Below, piece by piece: positions 56,500-64,000 of a DNA stretch of 64,000 bases. Below the pieces are notes generated by a model, which was not told the origin of the DNA, searched no databases, and saw only the letters and a list, made by a program, of their open reading frames with translations. This DNA is from Comamonadaceae bacterium (GTDB lineage: Bacteria > Pseudomonadota > Gammaproteobacteria > Burkholderiales > Burkholderiaceae_C): assembly GCA_027490925.1 (NCBI GenBank), contig JAIXXF010000025.1:62001-126000 (forward strand), given 5' to 3'. Made by a program: the position numbers and the translations under genes. How positions within the stretch are numbered: position 1 is the stretch's first letter; each line of letters opens with the position of its first letter.

Positions 56500-57869
56500 G
56501 CCAAGATCTCGTTCCCCGTGCGGGGTCTGACAACCCCACCGCTTCGCAGATCGTGCCGGCGCCCGCTGAGTTGTTGGGCGGCGGTCGGCTGGACGAACGC
56601 CGCTTCGCCTGGATCGGCTGGTTGGTGGTGGTCGGCGGCTTTTTCGGCTTCGTGGTGTGGGCCGCCTTGGCGCCGCTGGACCAGGGCGTGCCAGTTCCGG
56701 GCACGGTGGTGGTCGATGGGAACCGCAAATCGGTGCAACACCCCACCGGCGGCATCGTGGACGACATCCTGGTCCGCGAAGGCGATGTGGTGAAGCAGGG
56801 CCAGGTCCTGGCCCGCATGAACAACACGCAGACCAAAGCACAGGCGGAGATCCTGCGTTCCCAGCTCGACACGGCCCAAGCCATTCAGGCCCGCCTGCTG
56901 GCCGAACGCGATGGGGTCGCGCAGCCCGCCTTTCCGCCAGAACTGCTGGGCAGAGCCAAAGAACCTGCCGTGGCGGCCACCGTGGCCTTGCAGCGCCAGC
57001 TGTTGTCCAGCCGACGCGCCGCCTTGGACAGCGATTTGCGGGCCACCGAAGAGGCCATTCGCGGCTTCGAGGCCCAGCAGCAAGGCGTGATCAGCGGGCG
57101 AGAAAGCAGGCGCTTGCAGCAGAGCTCCTTGAAAGAGCAGCTGGGCAACATCCGGGAACTGGCGGAACAGGGCTTCGTGCCTCGCGTCCGTTTGCTGGAA
57201 ACCGAACGCCTGTACGCCCAAATCAACGCCTCCCTGTCCGACGACGAAGCCACGCTCGGGCGCGTGCGCAGCCAGATTTTGGAGCTGCGGTTGCGCTTGA
57301 ACCTGCGCAAGGACGAGTACCAAAAAGAAGTGAGGACCCAACTCACCGAGGTGCAACGCGATGTGGAGACCCTGACCAGCCGGCTCGCGGCGGCCGAATT
57401 CGAAATGGCCAACACAGAGGTCCGCGCGCCCGCTGAGGGGCTGATCGTCGGCATGGCCATCTTCACCAAAGGCGGTGTGATAAGCCCCGGTTTTCGCCTG
57501 ATGGACATCGTTCCCCAGGACCAGCCTTTGGAAGTCGAGGGCCAAGTGCCTGTGCATCTGATCGACAAGGTGCACACCGGCCTGCCTGTGGACATGCTGT
57601 TCCCGGCTCTGAACCAACACAAGACCCCCCGGGTGAGTGGCGAGGTCACCGGTGTTTCTGCCGACCGGCTGATCGATGAAGTCAGTCGCCAGCCCTACTA
57701 CAAGCTGAAGGCCAAGGTCAGCGCGGATGGGGCTCGTGAGCTTGCCAAGCAACAGATCCGTCCAGGCATGCCGGTCGAGGTGTTCATCAAGACGGGTGAA
57801 CGCTCTCTGTTCAGCTACCTCTTCAAGCCGATCAAAGACCGCGCTGCCACCGCATTGAGCGAGGAATGA
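56496..57869 (+). CDS. Type I secretion membrane-fusion protein (HlyD/PrtE family)
   Basis: Periplasmic adaptor of ~457 residues. One membrane helix (about 30-52) is followed by a lipoyl half-motif [20 protein letters not shown], here as [13 protein letters not shown], a long coiled coil (about 110-300) and the C-terminal beta-barrel ([11 protein letters not shown]). It bridges the ABC exporter and the outer-membrane channel. Start and preceding stop overlap (ATGA). Confidence 0.94.
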   Translation: MSQDLVPRAGSDNPTASQIVPAPAELLGGGRLDERRFAWIGWLVVVGGFFGFVVWAALAPLDQGVPVPGTVVVDGNRKSVQHPTGGIVDDILVREGDVVKQGQVLARMNNTQTKAQAEILRSQLDTAQAIQARLLAERDGVAQPAFPPELLGRAKEPAVAATVALQRQLLSSRRAALDSDLRATEEAIRGFEAQQQGVISGRESRRLQQSSLKEQLGNIRELAEQGFVPRVRLLETERLYAQINASLSDDEATLGRVRSQILELRLRLNLRKDEYQKEVRTQLTEVQRDVETLTSRLAAAEFEMANTEVRAPAEGLIVGMAIFTKGGVISPGFRLMDIVPQDQPLEVEGQVPVHLIDKVHTGLPVDMLFPALNQHKTPRVSGEVTGVSADRLIDEVSRQPYYKLKAKVSADGARELAKQQIRPGMPVEVFIKTGERSLFSYLFKPIKDRAATALSEE

Positions 57870-57873
57870 GGCG

Positions 57874-59244
57874 ATGAATCGGAAAGATTTCTCTTTGATG
57901 TGGGCAGCTGCCTGCGCGGTGTCGCTTGCGGCATGGCTCTCACCCACAGCGCACGCGTTGGGTTTGCAGGATGCTTACCAGGCGGCGCGCGGCCATGACC
58001 CCAAGTTTCGGGCCGCACAGAAAGACCTCGAGGCCAGCGCGGAAGCCCGCACCATTGGTCGGTCTTTTTTGTTGCCAGAAATCAACCTGGGGGCTTCTCG
58101 CGGGCGCAACCAGTTGGACCGCACGGTGGGCACTGCCGCCAACAGCCTGAATTACGACAGCAGCAGCACGGCAGCCCAACTGCGGCAGCCCCTGTACAAC
58201 CGCGAGTCCATGGCGCGCTACCGGCAGGGTGACATTCAGGCGCGCTACGGCGAGGTGCAGTACGCCGTGCGGAACAACGAGTTGATCCTGCGCATGATGG
58301 AGGCCTACGCCAACCTGCTGTTGGCCCATGAGCAGGTGGGTCTGGCCGAAGCCCAAACCAATGCGTACAAGGAGCAGGTGCGCAGCAGCGAGCGGTTGTT
58401 CGCACGCGGTGAGGGCACGCAGACCGAAGTGCTCGAAGCGCGCGCCAGCTACGAGTTGGCGCTGGCACAGCTCATCGAAGCCCGAGGGGCGGTGACCAAC
58501 GCCACCGGCATTCTCGGCGGCATCATCGGCCCTGATTTGAAGGCGGTTCCCCGCCGCCTCGGCCGCCAATTCGACTTCGTCAAGGCAGGCTCTGAGGGGC
58601 TGGACAAATGGGTCAGTGCCGCGCTTGAAAGCAGCGGCGAGATCGAGTTGCGGCGCTTGGTGGTGCTCAATGCACGCGAGCAGCTGGCGATCACTGAGGC
58701 GGGTCAGTACCCCCGCCTGGACCTCACCGCCAGCATCAGCCGCACCGAGTCGGAGTCCATCAACACCATCAACCAAACCAATGCACAGAAAAGCATCGGG
58801 TTGCAGCTGAACCTGCCGCTTTACGCGGGCGGTCGGACCAGCGCCCAGGTGCGGCAGAACGAGGCGACGCTGGCACGGGCAGAAGCCGAGCTGGCAGACA
58901 TCACACAGGACATTTCGGTCGAACTGGTGCGCCAGCTCAACGCGCTGCAAGGCGGGGCTTCGAAAATCGACGCGCTGGGCAAGGCGGTGGACTCCGCCAC
59001 CCAGCTGGTCGAGGCCACACGCAAAAGCGTGGCCGGTGGGGTGCGTGTGACCCTGGATGTGCTGAACGCCGAGCAACGCAAGTACACGGCCGAGCGCGAT
59101 CTTGCGCAGGCCAAGTTCGTCTATCTGCAAGCCTGGCTGCGGTTGCGTTCGGCGGCCGGTCTGTTGCAGCCAAGCGATCTGACTGAGTTGGAGCGCTACC
59201 TCCGTGCCGGCGGACCCGTTGCGCCTTTGTTCGCGTCCCCGTGA
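57874..59244 (+). CDS. TolC-family outer-membrane channel of the type I system
   Basis: Outer-membrane efflux protein of 456 residues with a signal peptide (about 1-28, ending AHA) and the duplicated TolC repeats: DAYQAARGHDPKF near the start, RLFARGEGTQTEVLEARA in the middle, and ATRKSVAGGVRVTLDVLNAE in the second half. It completes the three-part exporter; four bases separate it from the HlyD gene. Confidence 0.94.
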   Translation: MNRKDFSLMWAAACAVSLAAWLSPTAHALGLQDAYQAARGHDPKFRAAQKDLEASAEARTIGRSFLLPEINLGASRGRNQLDRTVGTAANSLNYDSSSTAAQLRQPLYNRESMARYRQGDIQARYGEVQYAVRNNELILRMMEAYANLLLAHEQVGLAEAQTNAYKEQVRSSERLFARGEGTQTEVLEARASYELALAQLIEARGAVTNATGILGGIIGPDLKAVPRRLGRQFDFVKAGSEGLDKWVSAALESSGEIELRRLVVLNAREQLAITEAGQYPRLDLTASISRTESESINTINQTNAQKSIGLQLNLPLYAGGRTSAQVRQNEATLARAEAELADITQDISVELVRQLNALQGGASKIDALGKAVDSATQLVEATRKSVAGGVRVTLDVLNAEQRKYTAERDLAQAKFVYLQAWLRLRSAAGLLQPSDLTELERYLRAGGPVAPLFASP

Positions 59245-59283
59245 GTGCGGGTGCCGCCGCGCCCAGGCCGGTGGCGGGTTTCG

Positions 59284-60405
59284 ATGAAAGTCCTGCACGT
59301 TTACAAGACGTACTACCCAGACACGTTGGGTGGTATCGAACAGGTGTTGCTTCAGCTCACCCAGGGGCTGGCAGGCCAGGGGGTCGAGAACCGAGTTTTC
59401 GCGTTGAGCCACGACCCACGGCCCGCTGTCATAGAGCGGCCCGAGGCGCGGGTGGTGCGCTGCGGTGCGACCCTGGAGCTGGCGTCCACCCCTGTGTCGT
59501 GGCGGGCTTTCTCTGAGTTTCGCGCCCAACTGCGTTGGGCCGATGTCGTCCACTACCAGTTCCCTTGGCCGTTTGCTGACCTGCTGCACCTGTCAACCCG
59601 GCTGCGCCGTGCCAGCGTGGTGACCTACCAGTCCGACGTGGTGCGCCAAAAGGGCCTGCTGACTTTGTACCGGCCGCTGATGCAGCATTTCCTGGGTTCG
59701 GTGGACCGGGTGGTGGCCACCTCGCCCAACTACCTGAGCAGCAGCCCGGTGCTGGCCTCTTTGCAGCGCCCGATCGACGTCATCGCGAACGGCTTGTCCA
59801 ATGACGGCGCGCCACACCCCGACCCTGTCCGACGCCAACACTGGCGCGACCAGCTGGGCGCGGATTTTTTCTTTTTCGTGGGGGTCTTGCGGTATTACAA
59901 AGGCCTGCACACGCTGGTGCAGGCGGCCAGGCACACCCGGCACAAGGTCGTGATCGCAGGCGACGGCCCTGAGCGGCGGGCGCTGGAGAAGCAAGTGGCT
60001 GAGTCGGGCCTCGGCCATGTGGTCTTTGTGGGCGCCGTCAGCGACGAGGACAAAGCGGCGTTGTTTTCGCTGTCTCTGGCCTTTGTGTTTCCTTCTCACC
60101 TTCGGTCCGAGGCGTTCGGCATGTCACTGGTCGAGGCGGCCAGCCATGCCAAACCCATGATCACCTGTGACATCGGCACTGGCACCACCTTCGTCAACCT
60201 GCCTGGACAAACTGGGCTCGCCGTGCCGCCAGAGCAGCCGGTAGCGCTGGCCCATGCCATGGAGGCGCTCGCTGCCCACCCCGCAGAGGCCGCACGCATG
60301 GGGCGGGCAGCGCGTGCCAGATTCGAGCAACTGTTCACGGCCGACGCCATGGCGACGAGTTACCTCGCGTTGTACACCTCGTTGTTGAGCCAGCCGCGCG
60401 GGTGA
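59284..60405 (+). CDS. Glycosyltransferase family 4
   Basis: GT-B enzyme of ~373 residues. The N-terminal HVYKTYYPDTLGGIEQVL and the C-terminal VGVLRYYKGLHTLV, IAGDGPERRAL and SEAFGMSLVEAASHAKP define the GT4 nucleotide-sugar site. It probably adds a sugar during polysaccharide assembly. ATG 59284 starts at the first beta strand; GTG 59245 is possible. It is co-directional with the secretion genes, 39 bases downstream. Confidence 0.9.
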   Translation: MKVLHVYKTYYPDTLGGIEQVLLQLTQGLAGQGVENRVFALSHDPRPAVIERPEARVVRCGATLELASTPVSWRAFSEFRAQLRWADVVHYQFPWPFADLLHLSTRLRRASVVTYQSDVVRQKGLLTLYRPLMQHFLGSVDRVVATSPNYLSSSPVLASLQRPIDVIANGLSNDGAPHPDPVRRQHWRDQLGADFFFFVGVLRYYKGLHTLVQAARHTRHKVVIAGDGPERRALEKQVAESGLGHVVFVGAVSDEDKAALFSLSLAFVFPSHLRSEAFGMSLVEAASHAKPMITCDIGTGTTFVNLPGQTGLAVPPEQPVALAHAMEALAAHPAEAARMGRAARARFEQLFTADAMATSYLALYTSLLSQPRG

Positions 60406-60431
60406 CCCGGACGCCACCGGACACCGACCCG

Positions 60432-61145
60432 TCAGGCGTGCCCCTGCGTGGCGTCGTGGCTGGACAGCTTTTGCAGCGCAGCAGGGCGCCGCACGATCAA
60501 ACGGTGGTTGTCCTTCTCAACAATGCCCTGGTCGAGCAACACCTTCAGGGCCCGCGACACGGTTTCTCTGCTTGTGTTCGCCATGATGGCCAGCACCTGC
60601 TGTTTGGGCGGGTTCTCCACCACCAGCCCGCCTGGGGACACCACACACAGGCGCTGCAACAGCGCAAACACCCGTTGAGAGGCGCTTGGCAGGCACAGGA
60701 TGGTTTGGTACACCGACGCGGTGCGCAACTTCTTGGCCAGCCCTTTCATCACCCGCTCGGCCACCAGCGCGTTCTGGTGAAACAGCGCCAAGGCCTGGGC
60801 CTTGAGCAGAAAAGCCACCACCGACGATTCCATCGCGATCACCGACGCCGACCGTGGCAAGCCATCGATCACCGCCAGCTCGCCGAAATAGTCACCGGCC
60901 ACCAAAAAATTCAAACCGATCTCGCGCCCGCCTTCGGTGATGTCCAGCACCTGCATGCGACCACCGACCAAGACCATCAACTGGTCGCCCGTCGACCCCT
61001 TGAGCATGGCCGCTTCGCCCTTCTTGACTTCCCGCCAGGTCACAAAGGGGCCGATCTGTGCAAGGGTCGCTTAGTCGACCCCGACGAACAGCGGCACCCG
61101 CGCCAGCAGGGCCAGGGTGTCTTGCGGGGTGCGGGTCGGTTTCAT
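60432..61145 (-). pseudogene. Crp/Fnr-family regulator interrupted by an in-frame stop codon
   Basis: From ATG 61145 the frame reads a typical Crp/Fnr N-terminus (LLARVPLFVGVD), then meets TAA at 61071-61073, and continues in the same frame as ATLAQIGPFVTWREVKKGE with the cyclic-nucleotide-binding-like domain and a C-terminal helix-turn-helix (NTSRETVSRALKVLLDQG). The stop stands where relatives have an acidic residue. A GTG at 61043 could restart translation and give ~203 residues missing the first strand region. Real inactivation and base-calling error are both possible. Confidence 0.8.
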
Positions 61146-61225
61146 GGCGGATCGGCAGCGTACCAGCCAGGGCATACGCTGGCGCGTATAGACTGCACGC
61201 CGCTGGTCACCCATCACCATGTAAC

Positions 61226-61437
61226 ATGACGTCTCCCTCCCTCTACAAGCTGTTGGCAACCGGGCACAGCGGTTTCGTTGGCTAAGCCATGGCCGATTAC
61301 CTGTGCACATCGGCATGCGACCGCGACATCGTGTGGTGCCCGCCTGAGCGCCCTTACGACATACGCGACCCCGACGCGCTGGCCGCGCTGTTGCAAAGCC
61401 ACCAGCCCGACTGGGTGATCCACCTCGCCGCACAAAG
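61226..61437 (+). pseudogene. Remnant of an NAD-dependent nucleotide-sugar epimerase/dehydratase
   Basis: The frame reads LLATGHSGFVG, the Rossmann start of an extended SDR, then TAA (61283-61285), then continues in frame through ERPYDIRDPDALAALLQ and DWVIHLAAQS. It resembles GDP-4-dehydro-6-deoxy-D-mannose reductases. Family similarity ends abruptly after AAQS, where the next bases belong to the RTX reading frame. Only ~70 of ~300 residues remain. Confidence 0.75.
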
Positions 61438-61454
61438 CCATCAGCGCCACCGAC

Positions 61455-62780
61455 GTGGCCCTGACCAGCAGCATTGGCAACGACACCCTGGTTGGCAACG
61501 ACGGTGCAGACACCCTGAGTGGTGGTGACGGCAGCGACACCCTGGTGGGTGGCGCCGGCGCCGACAGTCTGTCTGGCGGTTCAAACAGCGACACGCTTTC
61601 AGGCGGTTTTGGCAACGACATCATCGATGGCGGCACTGGGACCGACTTGGTGGTATACAACCTCAGCACCGACGCTCCCGACGTGGTGAATTTGGGCGAC
61701 CGCGCTGGCGACGTGGTCTTGCTGTCTGCCCTGAGCACCACCCGCATCCGCGTGACACTGGACGCAGCCCAAGTGGGGGACGGCGATTTGACCGACGCGG
61801 TGCTGGTGAAGGTCGAAGACGGCGGTAAGTTACCAGTGGGTGGCAATGTGGGCACGTTCGACGACGAAGGTGTGGCCTTTGTGGCCAACACCAGTGGCCA
61901 GGGCCTCGCCGTGGTGGCCGCAGCAGGTATGCGCGGATTGTTCAAGCTGGTGAGCCTGGGCACGTCGGGCAAAGACGCTGGCGCAGGAACCATGGACTTT
62001 TCTGGCGCCACCTACCAAGATTCACAGGTGTATGTGAACGGTGGCAATGGCAACGATCAAATCGTGGGCAACAGCGCAAGTGACCTATTGGTGGGTGGCA
62101 ACGGTGACGACACCTTGTCTGGCGGTGCGGGAAATGACTTGCTGGATGGCGGCAGGGGTAGCGACGTACTGGTTGGCGGCGCAGACACTGACACTCTCCG
62201 AGGCGGTGATGGCAACGATGTACTGGCTGGTGGCGCTGGAAATGATGGCTTGACCGGCGGCGAGGGACGGGACCGCTTCGTGTTTGAAGCGCTGGCTATC
62301 ACCAATGGTGCCGACGTATTAACCGACTTCGCGGCTGGCGCGAGCACCGACACAGAACCGGCCGATCAGCTTGACTTGCGTGCCTTCTTGGGGGGCAGTC
62401 CCGCTGTTTTGACATCGGTGATCACCAGTAACCCATTGCTATCTGGTGGGTTATTGGGCATTGGCGCAATTGGTTTGAATATTCAAAATCAGGTGGTTCG
62501 TTTGATAGACATTGCCGGCGGTCAAAACCTGCCCAACGCCGCTGGCTTGAACGCGGCGCTTGGAGCTGGCGGCGAGTATTCCAACGTGGATATGGCGGCC
62601 AATTCGCGTGCCATCATCATCACCGCAGTTAATGAAAATCTGGGAAACAAGTACTTGTACTACGCCACGCCGGACGACAGCCGCGTGATAACTACCACCT
62701 TGGTGGGCGTGCTGCAGGGGTCGAGATTGGCGACTTCAGGCCAGACAACTTCGCCTGAATCTGAGCGGCCTGCGCTTTAG
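61455..62780 (+). CDS. RTX-repeat protein, 5' truncated and probably frameshifted at the 3' end
   Basis: About 441 residues with two RTX blocks (about nt 61470-61640 and 62040-62270; GGAGADSLSGG, GGNGDDTLSGGAGNDLLDGG) around a non-repeat domain. The C-terminal LDLRAFLGG and AGGEYSNVD regions resemble the end of the RTX protein at 1-1821, so both probably use the same exporter. The frame is open from 61419, and the first credible start is GTG 61455, without a good ribosome site. After LVGVLQG the current frame gives an atypical end; a one-base shift at the GGGG run (62717-62720) gives VEIGDFRPDNFA and a stop at 62756-62758, a better secretion signal. Confidence 0.8.
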   Translation: MALTSSIGNDTLVGNDGADTLSGGDGSDTLVGGAGADSLSGGSNSDTLSGGFGNDIIDGGTGTDLVVYNLSTDAPDVVNLGDRAGDVVLLSALSTTRIRVTLDAAQVGDGDLTDAVLVKVEDGGKLPVGGNVGTFDDEGVAFVANTSGQGLAVVAAAGMRGLFKLVSLGTSGKDAGAGTMDFSGATYQDSQVYVNGGNGNDQIVGNSASDLLVGGNGDDTLSGGAGNDLLDGGRGSDVLVGGADTDTLRGGDGNDVLAGGAGNDGLTGGEGRDRFVFEALAITNGADVLTDFAAGASTDTEPADQLDLRAFLGGSPAVLTSVITSNPLLSGGLLGIGAIGLNIQNQVVRLIDIAGGQNLPNAAGLNAALGAGGEYSNVDMAANSRAIIITAVNENLGNKYLYYATPDDSRVITTTLVGVLQGSRLATSGQTTSPESERPAL

Positions 62781-62792
62781 GCAGCCGCTTCG

Positions 62793-62824
62793 AACGCCGA
62801 GGTGCGACGCAGCGCCTCGGCGTT
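62793..62824 (+). terminator. Rho-independent terminator after the RTX gene
   Basis: Ten-base arms AACGCCGAGG and CCTCGGCGTT pair perfectly across a 12-base loop and are followed by TCTCTTT. It lies shortly after either possible RTX stop codon. Confidence 0.75.
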
Positions 62825-62927
62825 TCTCTTTGTAGCCTGCAGCGAGGTGGTTGATCTGGCCGCTGAAGTTTCCCGCTTCAACGCTTCCTTCTGAGTTGAT
62901 TGTTACACTAACGTTGACTGAGATCTG

Positions 62928-64000
62928 ATGCGTGTCCTGTTCGTCCACCAAAACTACCCCGGTCAGTTCAAGCACCTGGCCCCGGCCTTGGCGCGTTTGG
63001 GCCACGAGGTGCGCGCCCTGCGGCTGAGCGCCGAGCCCCCAAAACCGTGGACGGGGTGCCGGTCATGGCCTACCAACCCCGGCGCGGCAGCACCCCGCAG
63101 ATCCACCCCTGGGTGGTGGACATTGAAACCAAAACCATCCGCGCCGAGGCGGTGTACCACTGGGCCCGCCACGCCCAACAGGGCCGCTATGCGCCCGACG
63201 TGGTGGTGGCGCACCCTGGCTGGGGGGAAAGCCTGTTTTTGAAAGAGGTCTGGCCGCAAGCGCGGCTGGGCATTTATTGCGAGTTCTTTTACCAACCGCA
63301 GGGGGCAGACACGGGCTTTGACCCCGAGTTCCCGGCGCCCGCTGAAGGCGAAGCCTGCCGCGTGCGGCTGAAGAACCTGATGAACCTGAACAACCTGCTG
63401 CACTTTGACGTGGCCGACGCGGGCCTGTCGCCCACCGAGTGGCAGGCCAGCACCTTTCCAGCGGCTTTTCGCCCGCGCATCACCGTAGCGCACGACGGCA
63501 TCGACACACAGCGATTGGCGCCCCGGGCCGACGCCGAGTGGCGTTGGGGCGACCACCTGCGCCTGAACCGCCAGAGCGAGGTGGTCACTTTTGTGAGCCG
63601 CCAGCTGGAGCCCTACCGGGGTTACCACCGCTTCATGCGGGCCCTGCCCGAGGTCTTGCGCGCCCGGCCGCAGGCGCAAGTGGTGCTGGTGGGGGGCGAC
63701 GGGGTGGGCTACGGCGCGGCGTCGCCCGCCGGGCAAACCTGGAAACTTCGGTTCTTTGACGAAATCAAGGGGCAGCTGCCACCGGAGGCGTTGCGACGCA
63801 TCCACTTTGTGGGCCAACTGGCCTACAACGACTTTGTGGCATTGCTGCAGGTGTCCAGCGTGCACGTGTACCTGACCTACCCGTTTGTGCTGAGCTGGAG
63901 CCTGCTGGAGGCCATGGCCATGGGCTGTGCGATTGTGGCCAGCGACACCGCGCCCGTGCGCGAGGCCGTGCGGCACGGCGAGACCGGCCACCTGGTGGAT
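62928..64000 (+). pseudogene. Glycosyltransferase (GT4-like), frameshifted; 3' end outside window
   Basis: ATG 62928 begins a clear glycosyltransferase N-terminus (VLFVHQNYPGQFKHLAPAL). At about 63041-63047 the frame is lost; the -1 frame then continues without interruption to the window end (VDGVPVMAYQPRRG, PDVVVAHPGWGESLFLKE, VTFVSRQLEPYRGYHRFM, LSWSLLEAMAMGCAIVASD). One extra A in the AAAA run at 63041-63044 would restore a single frame. The protein would be over 357 residues and incomplete here. It probably belongs to polysaccharide synthesis. Confidence 0.8.

Overview
The window is GC-rich, densely coded DNA from a betaproteobacterium of the order Burkholderiales, most likely family Comamonadaceae (inference). 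The reasons are the gene repertoire (RTX proteins with a PrtDEF-type exporter, fused IcmF mutase, PHA granule proteins, type III pantothenate kinase CoaX, tripartite TRAP transporter) and two copies of a short intergenic repeat with GCTAT...ATAGC arms. No rRNA, tRNA, insertion sequence or CRISPR array was seen.

Layout. 0-2 kb: 3' end of a large RTX surface or secreted protein with a strong terminator. 2-5.5 kb: PhnD/PhnE uptake genes, a DUF4149 membrane protein and a metallophosphoesterase. 5.6-12.7 kb: housekeeping enzymes (AMP nucleosidase, DbpA helicase, SDR, glutathione reductase, UDP-glucose dehydrogenase). 12.8-21.7 kb: envelope and lipid genes (LplT-like transporter, GT4 glycosyltransferase, multi-pass membrane protein, membrane-anchored class III aminotransferase, phosphatidylserine decarboxylase homologue), interrupted at 14.1-16.9 kb by a HipBA-type toxin-antitoxin island. 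21.8-25.4 kb: a DUF6600/FecR-like protein and a DUF6352-like protein. 25.5-33.6 kb: acyl-CoA synthetase, fused B12-dependent acyl-CoA mutase, histidine kinase and AraC regulator. 33.6-38.3 kb: PPK2 and a TRAP transporter. 38.4-50.9 kb: rhodanese, CoaX and carbon-storage genes (wax ester synthase/DGAT, acyl-CoA-binding protein, CoA-transferase, PHA-system protein, phasin, TetR regulator, fatty acyl-CoA reductase). 51-64 kb: rmlBDAC for dTDP-L-rhamnose, a complete type I secretion apparatus, glycosyltransferases and a second RTX protein.

How the genes fit together. The type I exporter at 54.8-59.2 kb is a plausible secretion route for the RTX proteins at both ends of the window, and the rhamnose and glycosyltransferase genes around it suggest a cell-surface polysaccharide or glycan-associated layer. 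The 39.7-50.9 kb region encodes the two enzymes needed for wax esters from acyl-CoA (alcohol-forming reductase and acyltransferase), an acyl-CoA carrier, and PHA granule proteins, so it reads as a reserve-lipid neighbourhood.

A striking feature is a cluster of apparent gene-breaking lesions at 60.4-63.1 kb: an in-frame ochre stop in a Crp/Fnr gene, another in an epimerase remnant that is joined to an RTX gene, a frameshift at the RTX 3' end, and a frameshift in the last glycosyltransferase. Either this is real decay and rearrangement of a polysaccharide locus, or it is locally poor sequence; the sequence alone cannot decide.
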